DNA from: a bacterium
GTDB taxonomy: Bacteria > JAJVIF01
Length of the DNA: 64,000 nt
NCBI GenBank assembly: GCA_022072165.1
Contig: JAJVIF010000001.1
Location: forward strand, 310,001 to 374,000
Direction of reading: 5' to 3'
Under the pieces are notes generated by a model, which had not been told where the DNA came from, made no database searches, and worked only from the letters and a program-made list of their open reading frames with translations. Positions 32,829 through 42,584 of the stretch are shown piece after piece. The first letter of the stretch is position 1. Every line of letters begins with the position of its first letter. The translations under genes were made by a program, and so were the position numbers.

Positions 32829-33182
32829 GTGGATCTATCGTGCCTGTTCTGTCGCATCGCCGCCGGGGAGATTCCGGCGGACATCCTCTATCAGGATGAG
32901 TCGGTCGTGGCTTTCCGCGACATCGCGCCGCAGGCCCCGACGCATCTGCTCCTGATTCCGCGGAGGCATGTCGCCTCTACCCTCGACCTCTCGGGGGATG
33001 ATGCGCCACTGGTCGGACAGCTGGTGACAGTCGCGACCCAGCTTGCCCAGGAAGCGGGCTTCGGCTCCATAAGCGAGGGGTATCGGCTGGTCATCAACAC
33101 CGGCGATGCGGCAGGGCAGTCGGTCCATCATCTGCATCTGCATCTGCTGGGCGGACGCCACCTCGCGTGGCCTCCGGGTTAG
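32829..33182 (+). CDS. HIT-family (HINT-like) nucleotide hydrolase
   Basis: A 117-residue histidine-triad protein. CLFCRIAAGEIPA at the N-terminus (with the structural CxxC), FRDIAPQAPTHLLLIPRRH in the middle and the catalytic triad VHHLHLHLLGGR near the C-terminus are diagnostic of HINT-type purine nucleoside phosphoramidases. GTG 32829 is preferred because the family begins four residues before the CxxC; GTG 32817 is in frame and possible. It is convergent with the NtrC-like gene, 18 bp apart. Confidence 0.92.
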   Translation: MDLSCLFCRIAAGEIPADILYQDESVVAFRDIAPQAPTHLLLIPRRHVASTLDLSGDDAPLVGQLVTVATQLAQEAGFGSISEGYRLVINTGDAAGQSVHHLHLHLLGGRHLAWPPG

Positions 33183-33200
33183 CCCCAGCTGCTGTCAAAT

Positions 33201-34658
33201 TCAGTTGGTACTCGCGGAGGGAGAGCCATCAGGCTTCTCTTCAGCCAGTCGCTCCCGACCATGATCGGTGAGTCCGTACTGGGCGAGCTTGCGCAGGACC
33301 GTATGCCGACTGATACCCAGCAGCTTCGCCGCCCGGGAGACATTCTGATTCGTCATCTCCAGTGCACGCATGATGTGTGCCTTCTCCACGGCATCGAGAG
33401 TCGGGAAGACCGTAATGCCGGCCGCCATTTCAAGGCGGCTGGCGGCTGAAGCGGTGGTCGCCCCGCCTGTAGCCAGTTTGCGGAGGGCATCAGGCAGATA
33501 CTCTGGTTTGATGATCCGGCCATCTTCCAGGATCATCACGCGCTCGATGGTATTCCGGAGTTCCCGCACATTCCCCGGCCAGGAGTGCGCCCGGAACGCC
33601 CGGACGACCTCCGGGGCCAGCCCCTGAAAGTCACGACCCAACTCGCCGTTGAAGAGCTTCATGAAGTGATGCGCCAGCGGAATGATGTCTTCCACCCGCT
33701 CCCGCAACGGCGGCATCTCGATGGGGATCAGATTAATGCGGTAGTAGAGGTCCTCCCGGAACCTGCCAGCCCGCACCTCCGATTCCAGGTGCTTGTTTGT
33801 GGCGGTGATCAGCCGGAATTCCACATGCTGCGACCGGGTGGCTCCCAGTGGGGTGAATTCCTTTTCCTCTATGACTTTCAGAATTTTCGACTGCAGCAGC
33901 GGCGGCATGTCGCCGATTTCATCCAAAAAGAGGGTCCCCTGATGCGCCAGAGGGATCAGCCCCAGCTTCTTCTGATGGGCGTCCGTAAAGGCTCCCTTTT
34001 CATGCCCCATCAGCTCGCTTTCCAACAGCTCGCCCGGAATGGCGGCACAGTTGATGGCGACAAACTTCTCGGGGGCATTGCCCGACGCCACATGGATGGC
34101 TTTCGCCAGCTGACCCTTGCCGGTTCCGGACTCCCCGGTAATGAGAATCCGGGCGCTGGAGGAACTCGCCACCTTGCGGGCGATGTCGAAGACCCGTTCC
34201 ATGCGCGGGTCCTGCGCGACCAGATCGCCGAAAGTGAGCAGATGATCGATGGCCGCCTTCTGCTGGGCGACCTGGCTCCGCAGGCTGATGACCTCGACCG
34301 TGTTTCGGATCTTGGTCACTAACTCTTCGACTTCGAATGGCTTGAGCAGGTATTCCCGGGCTCCGAGGCGGATCGCCTTGATCCCAGTTTCCGCCGAGTT
34401 GTAAGCCGTCAGCATTAACACTGGCGGCGGATCCGGTGTTTGCATGATCGACGCTAGGACATCGAGACCGCTGATGTCCGGGAGGCCGATATCCAGCAGC
34501 ACGAGATCCGGGGCATCCTCGTGATACGACGCCAGCGCCTCGGTCCCGGAACTGGTAGCCGTCACGCGGTATCCCACTTCCGAGAGGGCCTCCTGGATGG
34601 TCCAGCGCAGGAGTTCCTCGTCGTCGCAGATCAGGATGTGGGGGACGCCAGTGTACAT
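33201..34658 (-). CDS. sigma54-dependent response regulator (NtrC/AtoC type)
   Basis: A 485-residue transcription activator. Receiver domain 1-120 with acidic pocket CDDEE (11-15), phospho-acceptor Asp56 (LLDIGLP) and Lys in LLKPFE. AAA+ domain about 145-390 with Walker A GESGTGKG, the sigma54-contact loop written GAFTDA (a known GAFTGA variant), LFLDEIGDMP and R-finger region FREDLYYR. The C-terminal Fis-type helix-turn-helix is NVSRAAKLLGISRHTVLRKL (about 440-460). It follows the histidine kinase gene by 37 bp on the same strand and is surely its partner. Target genes would carry -24/-12 promoters; I did not find a convincing one here. Confidence 0.95.
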   Translation of the reverse strand: MYTGVPHILICDDEELLRWTIQEALSEVGYRVTATSSGTEALASYHEDAPDLVLLDIGLPDISGLDVLASIMQTPDPPPVLMLTAYNSAETGIKAIRLGAREYLLKPFEVEELVTKIRNTVEVISLRSQVAQQKAAIDHLLTFGDLVAQDPRMERVFDIARKVASSSSARILITGESGTGKGQLAKAIHVASGNAPEKFVAINCAAIPGELLESELMGHEKGAFTDAHQKKLGLIPLAHQGTLFLDEIGDMPPLLQSKILKVIEEKEFTPLGATRSQHVEFRLITATNKHLESEVRAGRFREDLYYRINLIPIEMPPLRERVEDIIPLAHHFMKLFNGELGRDFQGLAPEVVRAFRAHSWPGNVRELRNTIERVMILEDGRIIKPEYLPDALRKLATGGATTASAASRLEMAAGITVFPTLDAVEKAHIMRALEMTNQNVSRAAKLLGISRHTVLRKLAQYGLTDHGRERLAEEKPDGSPSASTN

Positions 34659-34695
34659 ACGGCGAGTGAGTATACGGCTTGCGGTGACGTGCGAG

Positions 34696-37179
34696 TTAGC
34701 CCGGAGGCAGCACCATGAGCGGGGTGTCCGCGACGGCGTTCTCTGGCATCAGCGGTTCACTCGGACGTTTCACTTTCGGCAATAAAATCAGAAACTCCGT
34801 TCCCTCTGGAGTACTCACCACAGCCAGTGAAGCACCCAGACCACCCAGGATCATCTCGCACAGGCTTAAGCCCAGCCCAGTCCCCTGGCCCGGCTTCTTT
34901 GTAGTGAAGAAGGGTTCGAAGATGCGGGGCAGGATGTCCGCCGGGATGCCCGGGCCGGTGTCCCGGACCGAGATCAGCACCCGCTGAGCCGTCTCAAAAG
35001 TCCCCAGCGTGATCGATCCGGTCCCGCCCATCGCTTGCAGGGCATTAATGATCAGATTGGTCAGGACCTGGGCCAGACTCTCCCTGTCAGTTTGCGCGAG
35101 ACTCAGCGCGGGGGCGAGGTCAGTGTGAAACGCTACGTCCTTTGCCTGCGGATGAAACGCCTGCAGATCAATGATCTCGGTCACCAGCGCATTGATGTCC
35201 AGCGGCTGGAGGGTGGTCGGTCGCGGCCGGGCAAACTGCAGCAGACTCCGGATCGTGTCCGATGCGCGCCGCAGGTCCTTGATGGCTGTCTGAATCGGAC
35301 GCTGTTCAGCAGCCTCGGCTGGAAGACGCTTTGTCAGCATCTGGAGCAACCCGGACACCCCGGCGATGGGATTGTTCACTTCGTGGGCAATCCCCATCGC
35401 GAGCTGGCCCATCGCGGCGAATCGCTCCTGCTGCATGACTGTCCGCTGTAACTCCCGGGTTTCGGTCCGGTCCTCGACCGTCACCAGCACACCAGTCAGT
35501 ACATGATTGCGCAGTAGCGGCTGGAGTCGCAGCAGACACTCCCGCTTCCCCTGCGGACCGACCACTTCCGCAGCCAGCTCGACCCCTTCCTCCGAGGGCT
35601 TGGTGAGCATCTCCCGAATGATGCGCTGCAGTTGTTCCGGGCGCGTGGTCAGGGGGACTTCACCCAGATGGCTCCCGAGCCACGAAGCGGCTTTGGGTCC
35701 TGCCAGTTGCCGCACCAGCCGATTGATGGCGGTGATCCGCCCATCCGGACCGAGGAGCACGATGCCCAGAGGGAGGGGATCGAGGGCCGCTGTCCGGAAC
35801 CGGATGTCCGTGACCAGTTCTTCGATCTGCATCAGATCACGCAGCGCCAGGCTGGCCTGCTGCCCCAGCGCTTCCATCACTTCAAAGCCAGGCTGTCGAC
35901 CGCCAGGTAGCGACCGCAGATCCACGGCGATGGCACCGAGTGGTTCAAACGCCGGGCATCGCTGACAGGTCTTTAGGCGCTGAGGGAAATTACCGAGCCC
36001 CTGTTGGCAGACCCGGTCCGCCTGCCAGCAGGGATCGCTCTTCCAGGCGCTTCCCCGCTGGAGCGCCAGTTTGCTGGTATCTCCCCCAGGGGTATAACTC
36101 ACCCGGGGGGCTACCAGTGGGATCAGTACCACCTGCTTCGAGAAGCCGGTGAGATTCAGGAAGTCCTGGTCCAGCCGAATCGCCGACTGCCCTGCGTGAT
36201 ACGGATGCCCGGCCAGCACAATTTCGGTGAGGAACTGACGGCGCTCAAGGGGAATCTCGTCGGTGACCAGCGCCTGTCCTGACACGGGACTCTGTCGCCA
36301 GAGCTCCCACATCCCGCTGCTGGGATTGAGCAAAAAGACGACGCCCTGTTTGAGCCCAAAGGAAATCGTGAGCAAGTCAATGAGCGCAGTCACACAAGCC
36401 CGGATGCTCCCTGCCCGCAGGAGTGTCCCGGCCGCCGCATGGAGCTGCCGCATCCCCCTGGCCGAGACTTCCAGTTGCTCGGCAGTCTCTGACAACTCCC
36501 CTGCAATCGAGGTCAACTCGACCGTCACCAGCCGTACCGCCAGGGTCACTAACGCTGCCGATACCAGGACTTCACCAACGAAGATAAACGGCACCCACAC
36601 CTGCGCCAGCAAGTCGAAAAGTCCCCAGAAGCCAAAGCTCACGACTGCCAGACGCATCAGATCCCGGAAGGGATGCTCGGTCTGCCAGAGCAGGCGTGTA
36701 CCAACCGCCGCAAATCCCATCAGCAGCAGACTAAAGAGGATGCGCGCAGTCTGCGCTCCGGTGGGGATGCCGTAGATGTCCGGCATCTGATAGACGATAC
36801 CAATGACCAGGCCCGCGCCCAGGGCGATCCAGAGGACCGCCCGCGCAAAGATCGCCCCGTCGCCCGTATCTTCAGCTTCCAACAGCGAATGACAGTGCAT
36901 AAAGAGCGTGAGGAATGCTAAGGACCGAAACACGCCGAGCAGCGCTGCGATGAAGGGACTGAACAGGACACCTTGCGTTTCCTGCGAGGCGCTGAGGGTC
37001 CCCTGGACGCCCAGCACCAGAATCAGCAGGGCAAGCGATGTGGCCAAAGGACGCAGATGAAAGCGACGTCCGCGACGGTACTCCGCCCAGACCAGCAGTA
37101 GCGCGAGCCCCAGCAACAGCAACTCGGCGACCAGGGTCACCAGCCGGACCGTTAACAGCTGTGCAGTGAGTTCGGGCAC
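34696..37179 (-). CDS. membrane sensor histidine kinase with GAF and PAS domains
   Basis: An 827-residue NtrB-like kinase. Seven or eight membrane helices span about 10-220, followed by a GAF domain (about 245-425), a PAS domain (about 455-560), a HisKA helix with AHEVNNPIAG (phospho-His) and an HATPase domain with N box LTNLIINALQ, DTGPGIP, FFTTK and GTGLGLSL. The GAF domain contains four cysteines, C384, C391, C405 and C408 (the last two as CQRC), which could bind a metal or Fe-S cluster or form redox disulphides. GTG 37179 lies about 50 nt after a TATACT hexamer (37228-37233). It is paired with the downstream NtrC-like regulator. The signal is unknown. Confidence 0.93.
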   Translation of the reverse strand: MPELTAQLLTVRLVTLVAELLLLGLALLLVWAEYRRGRRFHLRPLATSLALLILVLGVQGTLSASQETQGVLFSPFIAALLGVFRSLAFLTLFMHCHSLLEAEDTGDGAIFARAVLWIALGAGLVIGIVYQMPDIYGIPTGAQTARILFSLLLMGFAAVGTRLLWQTEHPFRDLMRLAVVSFGFWGLFDLLAQVWVPFIFVGEVLVSAALVTLAVRLVTVELTSIAGELSETAEQLEVSARGMRQLHAAAGTLLRAGSIRACVTALIDLLTISFGLKQGVVFLLNPSSGMWELWRQSPVSGQALVTDEIPLERRQFLTEIVLAGHPYHAGQSAIRLDQDFLNLTGFSKQVVLIPLVAPRVSYTPGGDTSKLALQRGSAWKSDPCWQADRVCQQGLGNFPQRLKTCQRCPAFEPLGAIAVDLRSLPGGRQPGFEVMEALGQQASLALRDLMQIEELVTDIRFRTAALDPLPLGIVLLGPDGRITAINRLVRQLAGPKAASWLGSHLGEVPLTTRPEQLQRIIREMLTKPSEEGVELAAEVVGPQGKRECLLRLQPLLRNHVLTGVLVTVEDRTETRELQRTVMQQERFAAMGQLAMGIAHEVNNPIAGVSGLLQMLTKRLPAEAAEQRPIQTAIKDLRRASDTIRSLLQFARPRPTTLQPLDINALVTEIIDLQAFHPQAKDVAFHTDLAPALSLAQTDRESLAQVLTNLIINALQAMGGTGSITLGTFETAQRVLISVRDTGPGIPADILPRIFEPFFTTKKPGQGTGLGLSLCEMILGGLGASLAVVSTPEGTEFLILLPKVKRPSEPLMPENAVADTPLMVLPPG

Positions 37180-37275
37180 GGCTCAGGCGCCTTTGAAGAG
37201 GCGAAATCGGGGCGCGAGTAACTTAGCAGTATAGCCCGCGGTCGCTTCATCACATGCGAGGCATCTGAAAGCGAA

Positions 37276-37305
37276 AGCGGGCCTTCCTGGTGGGAAAGGC
37301 CCGCT
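37276..37305 (-). terminator. rho-independent terminator after pepA
   Basis: On the minus strand the stem AGCGGGCCTT (37305-37296) pairs with AAGGCCCGCT (37285-37276), followed by TTCGCTTTC. It lies about 30 bp after the pepA stop. Confidence 0.75.
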
Positions 37306-37333
37306 CGAGGCATTGAGTGGCCCGAGGACCGAG

Positions 37334-38869
37334 TTAGCTGGCGCTGGGCTTCTCGAAGTCCAGGACAAACTGTGCCAGGAGTCGGGCCCCGAAGCCGGTG
37401 GCTCCCTTATCCATGTACGCCTTGCCCTTCTCCTCCCAGGCCATGCCGGCGATGTCCAGATGCGCCCAGTTCATCTCGCCGACAAACTGCTGCAGGAAGA
37501 CACCAGCCGTGATGGAACCCGCTTCGCGCCCGCCGGTGTTCTTCATGTCTGCCACCGGAGTCTTGATCTGCTCGGCGTACTCTTTGTCGAGGGGGAGCTC
37601 CCACAGTCGCTCGTTAGTGACCCGTCCCGCGCGACTCAGCTGTCGCCCCAGATGCGCGTTGTTCGTCATCAGGCCGGCGTTCACCGATCCCAGGGCGATC
37701 ACAACTGCGCCCGTGAGCGTCGCCATGTCCACGCAGGCATCCGGCTTGTACTGCTGGGCGTACTCCAGGCCATCCGCCAGGATCAGCCGTCCCTCAGCGT
37801 CGGTGGAGATGATCTCGATGGACTTGCCCGACTGCGACCGGACGATGTCCGACGGATGCAGGGCTTTGCCCGACGGCATGTTGTCTGTCGCGGGAACAAT
37901 CCCGATGACATGCTTGTCGGGTCGCAGTTCCGAGACCGCTTTCATCGCTCCCAGGACCCCAGCACCGCCGGCCATGTCGTACTTCATCGACTCCATGCCC
38001 GCCGCTGGCTTCAGGCTGATGCCACCAGTGTCGAAGGTGATCGCCTTGCCCACCAATGCGATCGTCGGCAGATCCCCCTTCTTCCCCTTCGGCTTGTACT
38101 CCAGGATGATGAACCGGGGCTCGGTGTCGGTCCCCTGAGCCACGGAGAGGAATGACCCCATCCCGAGCTTGGCGCACTGGGCCCGATCGAGGACTTTGCA
38201 GGTCATGTGACCATCAGAAGCCTTCGCCAGCTCCTGCGCGCGTTCAGCGAGAAAGGTGGGGGTCTTCGTGTTCGGGGGATGAGTGACCAGGGTCCGGGCG
38301 AAGTTCGAGGCTCCGGCGAAAATGCTGCCGAGTTCGATCCCGGCTTCCAGCGCGGCCTTGCTCCCCTTTGCACAATGGAGCGTCAGTTCTTCCAGATGAA
38401 AGACCGGTTCTTTTTCCGTGCGATAGTCGGCGAATTCGTAGTCCCGCAGAATGACACCTTCGACAAACGCCTGCGTGCTCTGGGTCAGATCATCCTGGTC
38501 GAGGACGCCAGTGAAATGAAAGTCTCCGGGCTGAATCGACGCCTTCGCAAAGCGATGACGAGTCGCGGCGAGCACGAGATTGCCGCCCGCGTTCCGGAGC
38601 GTGTTCAGCTTGGCATCGGCCTGCTTCCCCAGTCCGATGAGCAGCAGAAACTTGGCTTTGGACTCCTTGCCCAGCGGGAGAAGGAGAATCTCGCCTTCCT
38701 TCCCCAGGTACATCCCGTTGCGCAGCAGTTTCGCCGCGACCCCGCCCGCCGCTTTGTCGATCTCCTTGGTCGCCGGGGCGAGACCCGCGTCCTGCCAGAC
38801 GAACCCGACCGCGACATCAGCGCGGGCTTCCGCCAGCGGCTTGTCCATACACTTAAAGAGAGGTGACAT
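37334..38869 (-). CDS. pepA: leucyl aminopeptidase (M17)
   Basis: A cytosolic hexameric dizinc aminopeptidase that trims N-terminal residues from peptides. The 511-residue protein has the N-terminal macro-like domain (1-170) and catalytic domain with VGKAITFDTGGISLKPAAGMESMKYDMAG (metal and catalytic Lys region) and STDAEGRLILADGL, the M17 signature with Ser in place of the usual Asn. The open frame continues 28 codons upstream, but ATG 38869 has an AAGGAG ribosome site 5 nt before it. It is 131 bp downstream of the lipoprotein of the CHAT cassette on the same strand but has its own terminator; whether it belongs to that transcript is open. Confidence 0.95.
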   Translation of the reverse strand: MSPLFKCMDKPLAEARADVAVGFVWQDAGLAPATKEIDKAAGGVAAKLLRNGMYLGKEGEILLLPLGKESKAKFLLLIGLGKQADAKLNTLRNAGGNLVLAATRHRFAKASIQPGDFHFTGVLDQDDLTQSTQAFVEGVILRDYEFADYRTEKEPVFHLEELTLHCAKGSKAALEAGIELGSIFAGASNFARTLVTHPPNTKTPTFLAERAQELAKASDGHMTCKVLDRAQCAKLGMGSFLSVAQGTDTEPRFIILEYKPKGKKGDLPTIALVGKAITFDTGGISLKPAAGMESMKYDMAGGAGVLGAMKAVSELRPDKHVIGIVPATDNMPSGKALHPSDIVRSQSGKSIEIISTDAEGRLILADGLEYAQQYKPDACVDMATLTGAVVIALGSVNAGLMTNNAHLGRQLSRAGRVTNERLWELPLDKEYAEQIKTPVADMKNTGGREAGSITAGVFLQQFVGEMNWAHLDIAGMAWEEKGKAYMDKGATGFGARLLAQFVLDFEKPSAS

Positions 38870-39000
38870 GAGCGCTCCTTCTTGCGCGAAGTGATGGGCG
38901 GCCAGCCCAGCCCGTCTGCCACAGCCGTGACAGTTCTGAGGCGCCCGGAGCATTATGCGCCTCGCGCAAGAGCGACTTCAACCGGCCGTGTCGTTGATTG

Positions 39001-39993
39001 CTACCGGTGGAGGTATGGATGCGATGCCGATCCGGCCGCAGTCAGACGCAGGCTCACCACCAGTTCCTCCCCGGACGTTGCCGTGACTGACGACATCTCC
39101 GGGAACCAGGATCCTGCCCCGGCCCAGACCGAGTAGCTCACACCGGCAGGGACCGCCGGGAAGGTCCAGCGTCCATCGCTACCTGTCACCCCGCCGATGC
39201 CGAAGCGATCGATCAGGGGTCGTTCAGGATCGCTCACCGCCAGGTGGACCGGGACGCCAGCCAGCAGCCGCCCATCCGTCGAGCGGACTTCCACGGTCAC
39301 CGTGCCGGCTGTCGCGCCCGTGGGAAGGAGTGATCGCAGCTCCACATCGCCGACTGTGAAGTCATCACCGATCTGCGGCAGCTCATCGAATGGGGATTCC
39401 ACCACGAAGGGCCGGAACCCTTCCTGCCCCACGATGAGCCGGACCGGATTCGCCGGAAGCCCAGTCAGTCGGAAGAAACCGTCCTCTTCCGGCGACCCTG
39501 CCGGAGCGGTGACTGCCCGCGCCAGCGCTCCATCGGCGTAGATGAGTAGGATTTCGCACTCATTCAGCCCGCGACCCTCGACATCTTTCACACGCCCTTC
39601 AAGCGCGTATGGCCCGCTTCCCAGGAGCGGCCAGGAGACCGTGACATCCGGCAGATTCGCTGCACCGATGCGTCCCAGGTCGATGTCCGGCTGCTCGTCC
39701 GGTTTCACTGTGATGGGCAGTGTCACCAGCGGCGTGTTCCATTTCGCTACCCGGATCGTGTAGGTCCCGGGGAGGATGCCAGGAATGGTGTAGCGTCCAG
39801 CTTTGTCGCTGACAGCAAACAAGTCTGAGGCGTTCAGGGAGACCCGGGCATACGGCACCGCGTTGACGTCGCCACCAATCGGTTGCCCCACGATGGCTGC
39901 TCCCGCCCCTTCGCCTGGTTGACCAGTCGTACAGCCGAGGCACAACGCCAGCGTCAGCCAGCAGAGGAAGGTCCGGATGGGTAGATATGTCAT
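39001..39993 (-). CDS. lipoprotein with three carboxypeptidase-regulatory-like beta-sandwich repeats
   Basis: A 330-residue lipoprotein (lipobox LCLGC, Cys21) made of about three tandem prealbumin-like/CarboxypepD_reg units at roughly 35-110, 128-200 and 232-310. Each has the family pattern of a small-residue strand, a polar turn, then SD-x-x-GRYTIPGILPGTYTI in the first, EEDGFFRLTGLPANPV in the second and TGSDGRWTFPAVPAGVSY in the third. Such domains are structural or ligand-binding and sit outside the membrane. ATG 39993 overlaps the TPR-CHAT stop (ATGA), so the two are translated together. The same fold is fused to the DNA-binding protein at 42585-43118. Confidence 0.82.
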   Translation of the reverse strand: MTYLPIRTFLCWLTLALCLGCTTGQPGEGAGAAIVGQPIGGDVNAVPYARVSLNASDLFAVSDKAGRYTIPGILPGTYTIRVAKWNTPLVTLPITVKPDEQPDIDLGRIGAANLPDVTVSWPLLGSGPYALEGRVKDVEGRGLNECEILLIYADGALARAVTAPAGSPEEDGFFRLTGLPANPVRLIVGQEGFRPFVVESPFDELPQIGDDFTVGDVELRSLLPTGATAGTVTVEVRSTDGRLLAGVPVHLAVSDPERPLIDRFGIGGVTGSDGRWTFPAVPAGVSYSVWAGAGSWFPEMSSVTATSGEELVVSLRLTAAGSASHPYLHR

Positions 39994-42470
39994 GACAAAC
40001 CTCTGACTTCCGGCATCGGACCGGTTGGGTGTGGCGAGGAGTGCGACTGTATGGTCAGCCGAAGTCTGGGAGTTCCCCAGGGCTGAAAGCCAGCCCAGAG
40101 ATAGGGATGCCGAGCGAAGCCTGCGCTCCGCAGCTCAAGGCACCCTGCCCGGACCCCTTCGGCCAGGGAACCCTCCAGCAGCAGGGTTTGATAGCACGAT
40201 GCCATAAAGAGCGCGGTGGCATCGTCGCGGACTTTCCAGCCTCCAGCGAGCATGGATCGCGTCCCGGTAGTCAGCAACGCCCGCAGGAAGCCCTCCACCA
40301 GCGATGCTGCTCCCTGTTGCAGACGAGCCGTTTCGCACGCCGCCAGGGTGACGAGTTCCAGGTGGTCGCCCTGCAGCCGACCAGCCAGAAAGTCATTGAC
40401 TGTGATCTGCTCAGTGCCTGTTTCAATGGTGCTGGCCAGTGGGTCAGTAGGGTCAAAAGTGCCGTGCCCTGCAAAATGCAGGATCCGGGCGGATGGGAGG
40501 ACTTCCTGGAGCCACGCGTGCACCTCGACTCCCGCAGGCGGACCGCTCACGACTCCCAGCGGCTGCAGAACATGGCTCAGAACTTCGAGTTCGCCCTGCA
40601 AATGGACCAGATCAGCAGCGTTTCCCGTCAGGAGGACCGCACGCGATGGAGCATCTGGCTGGTCCCGTTCCAGCCGACGTGGCTCCAGATGTGCGAAGTA
40701 GGGGACCAGCTGGATGGCACGCTGTTCGATGACCGGGGCTTGATCCGGACCCAGCAGCGCCAGCCAGGGGACCTCCAGCAACGGTCCATGCGGAGAAATG
40801 ATCCACGTACTCAGATCGCTCCAGTACGCCGGCAATCCTTCCAGCAGACCGTCGCTTAAAGGCACCAGCCAGTCGAGGACTGGCAGCGAAAGGGTCGACT
40901 GCTCCGCGACCGGTGTCTGCTCATACTGGTTGAGTTGATCGTTCCACTGACTCAGCAATGAAGTGAGCGCTGGGGGGGAGAGCCGCATCGTGTCGACCAC
41001 CACGCCCCGACTGGGGTGATAGGCGAAGCGGAAGATGCGCTTCTCAGCGACGAAGTAGTCCAGGAGTCCTTCCTGGGTGCCCAGGATGTCGTTCTCCCAC
41101 AGAACATTGAGCAGTTCGAGTCCCAGGTTGTGGGTGTAGGGGAGGCTCGGCAACGGCTCAGTCGGGAAGTCGCCGGGGAGTCCCGCGATCCATCCTGCCT
41201 GCTTGGCTTCCTGGGCCAGACTCCAGGCAAGCGCTGTGTCCTGCCGACTCAGCGCATTCTCAATGAGTGCCCCGTAGAGCCCGCGCTGCTGGACAAGAAA
41301 GCTCCGGCGTTCCTTTTCGCCCGTTAGCGACCCCTGCTGAGTCAGAAAACTATTGCGCGCCTGTTCCAGCAGTCGCCAGGCCCGGTCCATCGCTCCCCGC
41401 GCATGTTCAGTGAGAAAAATGCCGAGTCGCATCTGGGCTTTCCAAAGACGCTGGGGCAGCCGGTGCGACTCCGCCAGATCCAACGCTTGCTGATACTGTT
41501 CCAGGGCTTCCTGCCGCCATCGATCAGCTGCGATCTCGTCGCCAGCAGCCTGTGCCTTTTCGAGACGGGTTTCCGCCAGCGAGCCACGATTAGAGCAAAG
41601 GTATTGCTCTGCCACTGGATAGGGATGTCCCACCAGTAAGTCGCTGGCTGTCTGCAGGATCTTGTCAGCTTCATCGAAGCGGGACATTGCCTGGCAGATC
41701 GCGGCCATGTTGGAACAGGTCAACAGGCGGTTCAGGGAGGTCTCTCCCAGCTCGGCGTACCACTCCAGGGCCTTGTTGGTGAATTGCCAGGCCTCTTCGT
41801 AGCGTTTGAGCTCGAGGTAAATGAAACCGATGTTCTGCGCGACACTCGCCAGATGACGGACCCGCCCTAAGCGTTTGAAGCGCTGGAGCGCCTGCTGAAA
41901 AGATTCCGCCGCCGCGACATCGAGCCCCAGTTCCAGTTCGGTCAGCCCCTGGTTGTTCCAGATCGTCGCGACCTCTTCGTCCGTGCCCCCATACTGCGCC
42001 AGCGCTGTCTGGGCCGCCTCGAAAGCGGCCATCGCTGCTGGATAGTCGCCCCGCAGCCGCGCAATGAGACCCAAATACCCTGCAATCGGGGCTGACTTCC
42101 CGGGAATCTCGAGTGACTGGGCTTCCAGCAAAAGATCTTCAGCTCCCGCCAGTGCTGTTGGATCAGCCTGCAGCGACATCAGCAACAGACGCGCCCCGGT
42201 GATGCAGCTTGCTGCCCGGAGCTCCGCATGATTTTCTGTGACCTGATGGAGGGTGGACCAGAGTCGCTGCGCGAGGTCGCCCTCGCCGAGAATCGCGAGT
42301 GCCAGGACCCCGTGACAGGCTCCCGCAATGTCGCCCGGGTCCCGCAGCAAGGTGGCTTCCTGGATCAATGTCGCCCGACCAGCCGCATCCAGCCCGGCAA
42401 GCCGGGGGAGCCACTCGTCATAGGAGCCGGCGTGCCAGGGAATGGAGACCATGGTGGCTGGCGGATGCAT
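39990..42470 (-). CDS. TPR-CHAT caspase-like protease
   Basis: An 826-residue cytosolic protein. Residues about 30-420 are TPR-like helical repeats (for instance FQQALQRFKRLGRVRHLASVAQNIGFIYLELKRYEEAW split over neighbouring units); about 480-800 form a CHAT domain. The caspase-type dyad is intact: His669 in HFAGHG and Cys712 in LAACETA. CHAT proteases (separase, Craspase and gasdermin-type defence proteins) are usually activated by a partner and cut a specific target. No signal peptide is present. ATG 42470 has a GGGAGG ribosome site. It lies 114 bp downstream of the HTH/beta-sandwich gene and overlaps the following lipoprotein. Substrate unknown. Confidence 0.88.
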   Translation of the reverse strand: MHPPATMVSIPWHAGSYDEWLPRLAGLDAAGRATLIQEATLLRDPGDIAGACHGVLALAILGEGDLAQRLWSTLHQVTENHAELRAASCITGARLLLMSLQADPTALAGAEDLLLEAQSLEIPGKSAPIAGYLGLIARLRGDYPAAMAAFEAAQTALAQYGGTDEEVATIWNNQGLTELELGLDVAAAESFQQALQRFKRLGRVRHLASVAQNIGFIYLELKRYEEAWQFTNKALEWYAELGETSLNRLLTCSNMAAICQAMSRFDEADKILQTASDLLVGHPYPVAEQYLCSNRGSLAETRLEKAQAAGDEIAADRWRQEALEQYQQALDLAESHRLPQRLWKAQMRLGIFLTEHARGAMDRAWRLLEQARNSFLTQQGSLTGEKERRSFLVQQRGLYGALIENALSRQDTALAWSLAQEAKQAGWIAGLPGDFPTEPLPSLPYTHNLGLELLNVLWENDILGTQEGLLDYFVAEKRIFRFAYHPSRGVVVDTMRLSPPALTSLLSQWNDQLNQYEQTPVAEQSTLSLPVLDWLVPLSDGLLEGLPAYWSDLSTWIISPHGPLLEVPWLALLGPDQAPVIEQRAIQLVPYFAHLEPRRLERDQPDAPSRAVLLTGNAADLVHLQGELEVLSHVLQPLGVVSGPPAGVEVHAWLQEVLPSARILHFAGHGTFDPTDPLASTIETGTEQITVNDFLAGRLQGDHLELVTLAACETARLQQGAASLVEGFLRALLTTGTRSMLAGGWKVRDDATALFMASCYQTLLLEGSLAEGVRAGCLELRSAGFARHPYLWAGFQPWGTPRLRLTIQSHSSPHPTGPMPEVRGLS

Positions 42471-42584
42471 GAGGAGCGCCCCTCCCGCGATCTGACGATC
42501 GCGTCATCCGGATAGACAAGCATAGCTGAGCGCATCGGCGCGCTCCCTGGCTATGCGAACAGGACTGGTGCGGGGCAGCGAAAC

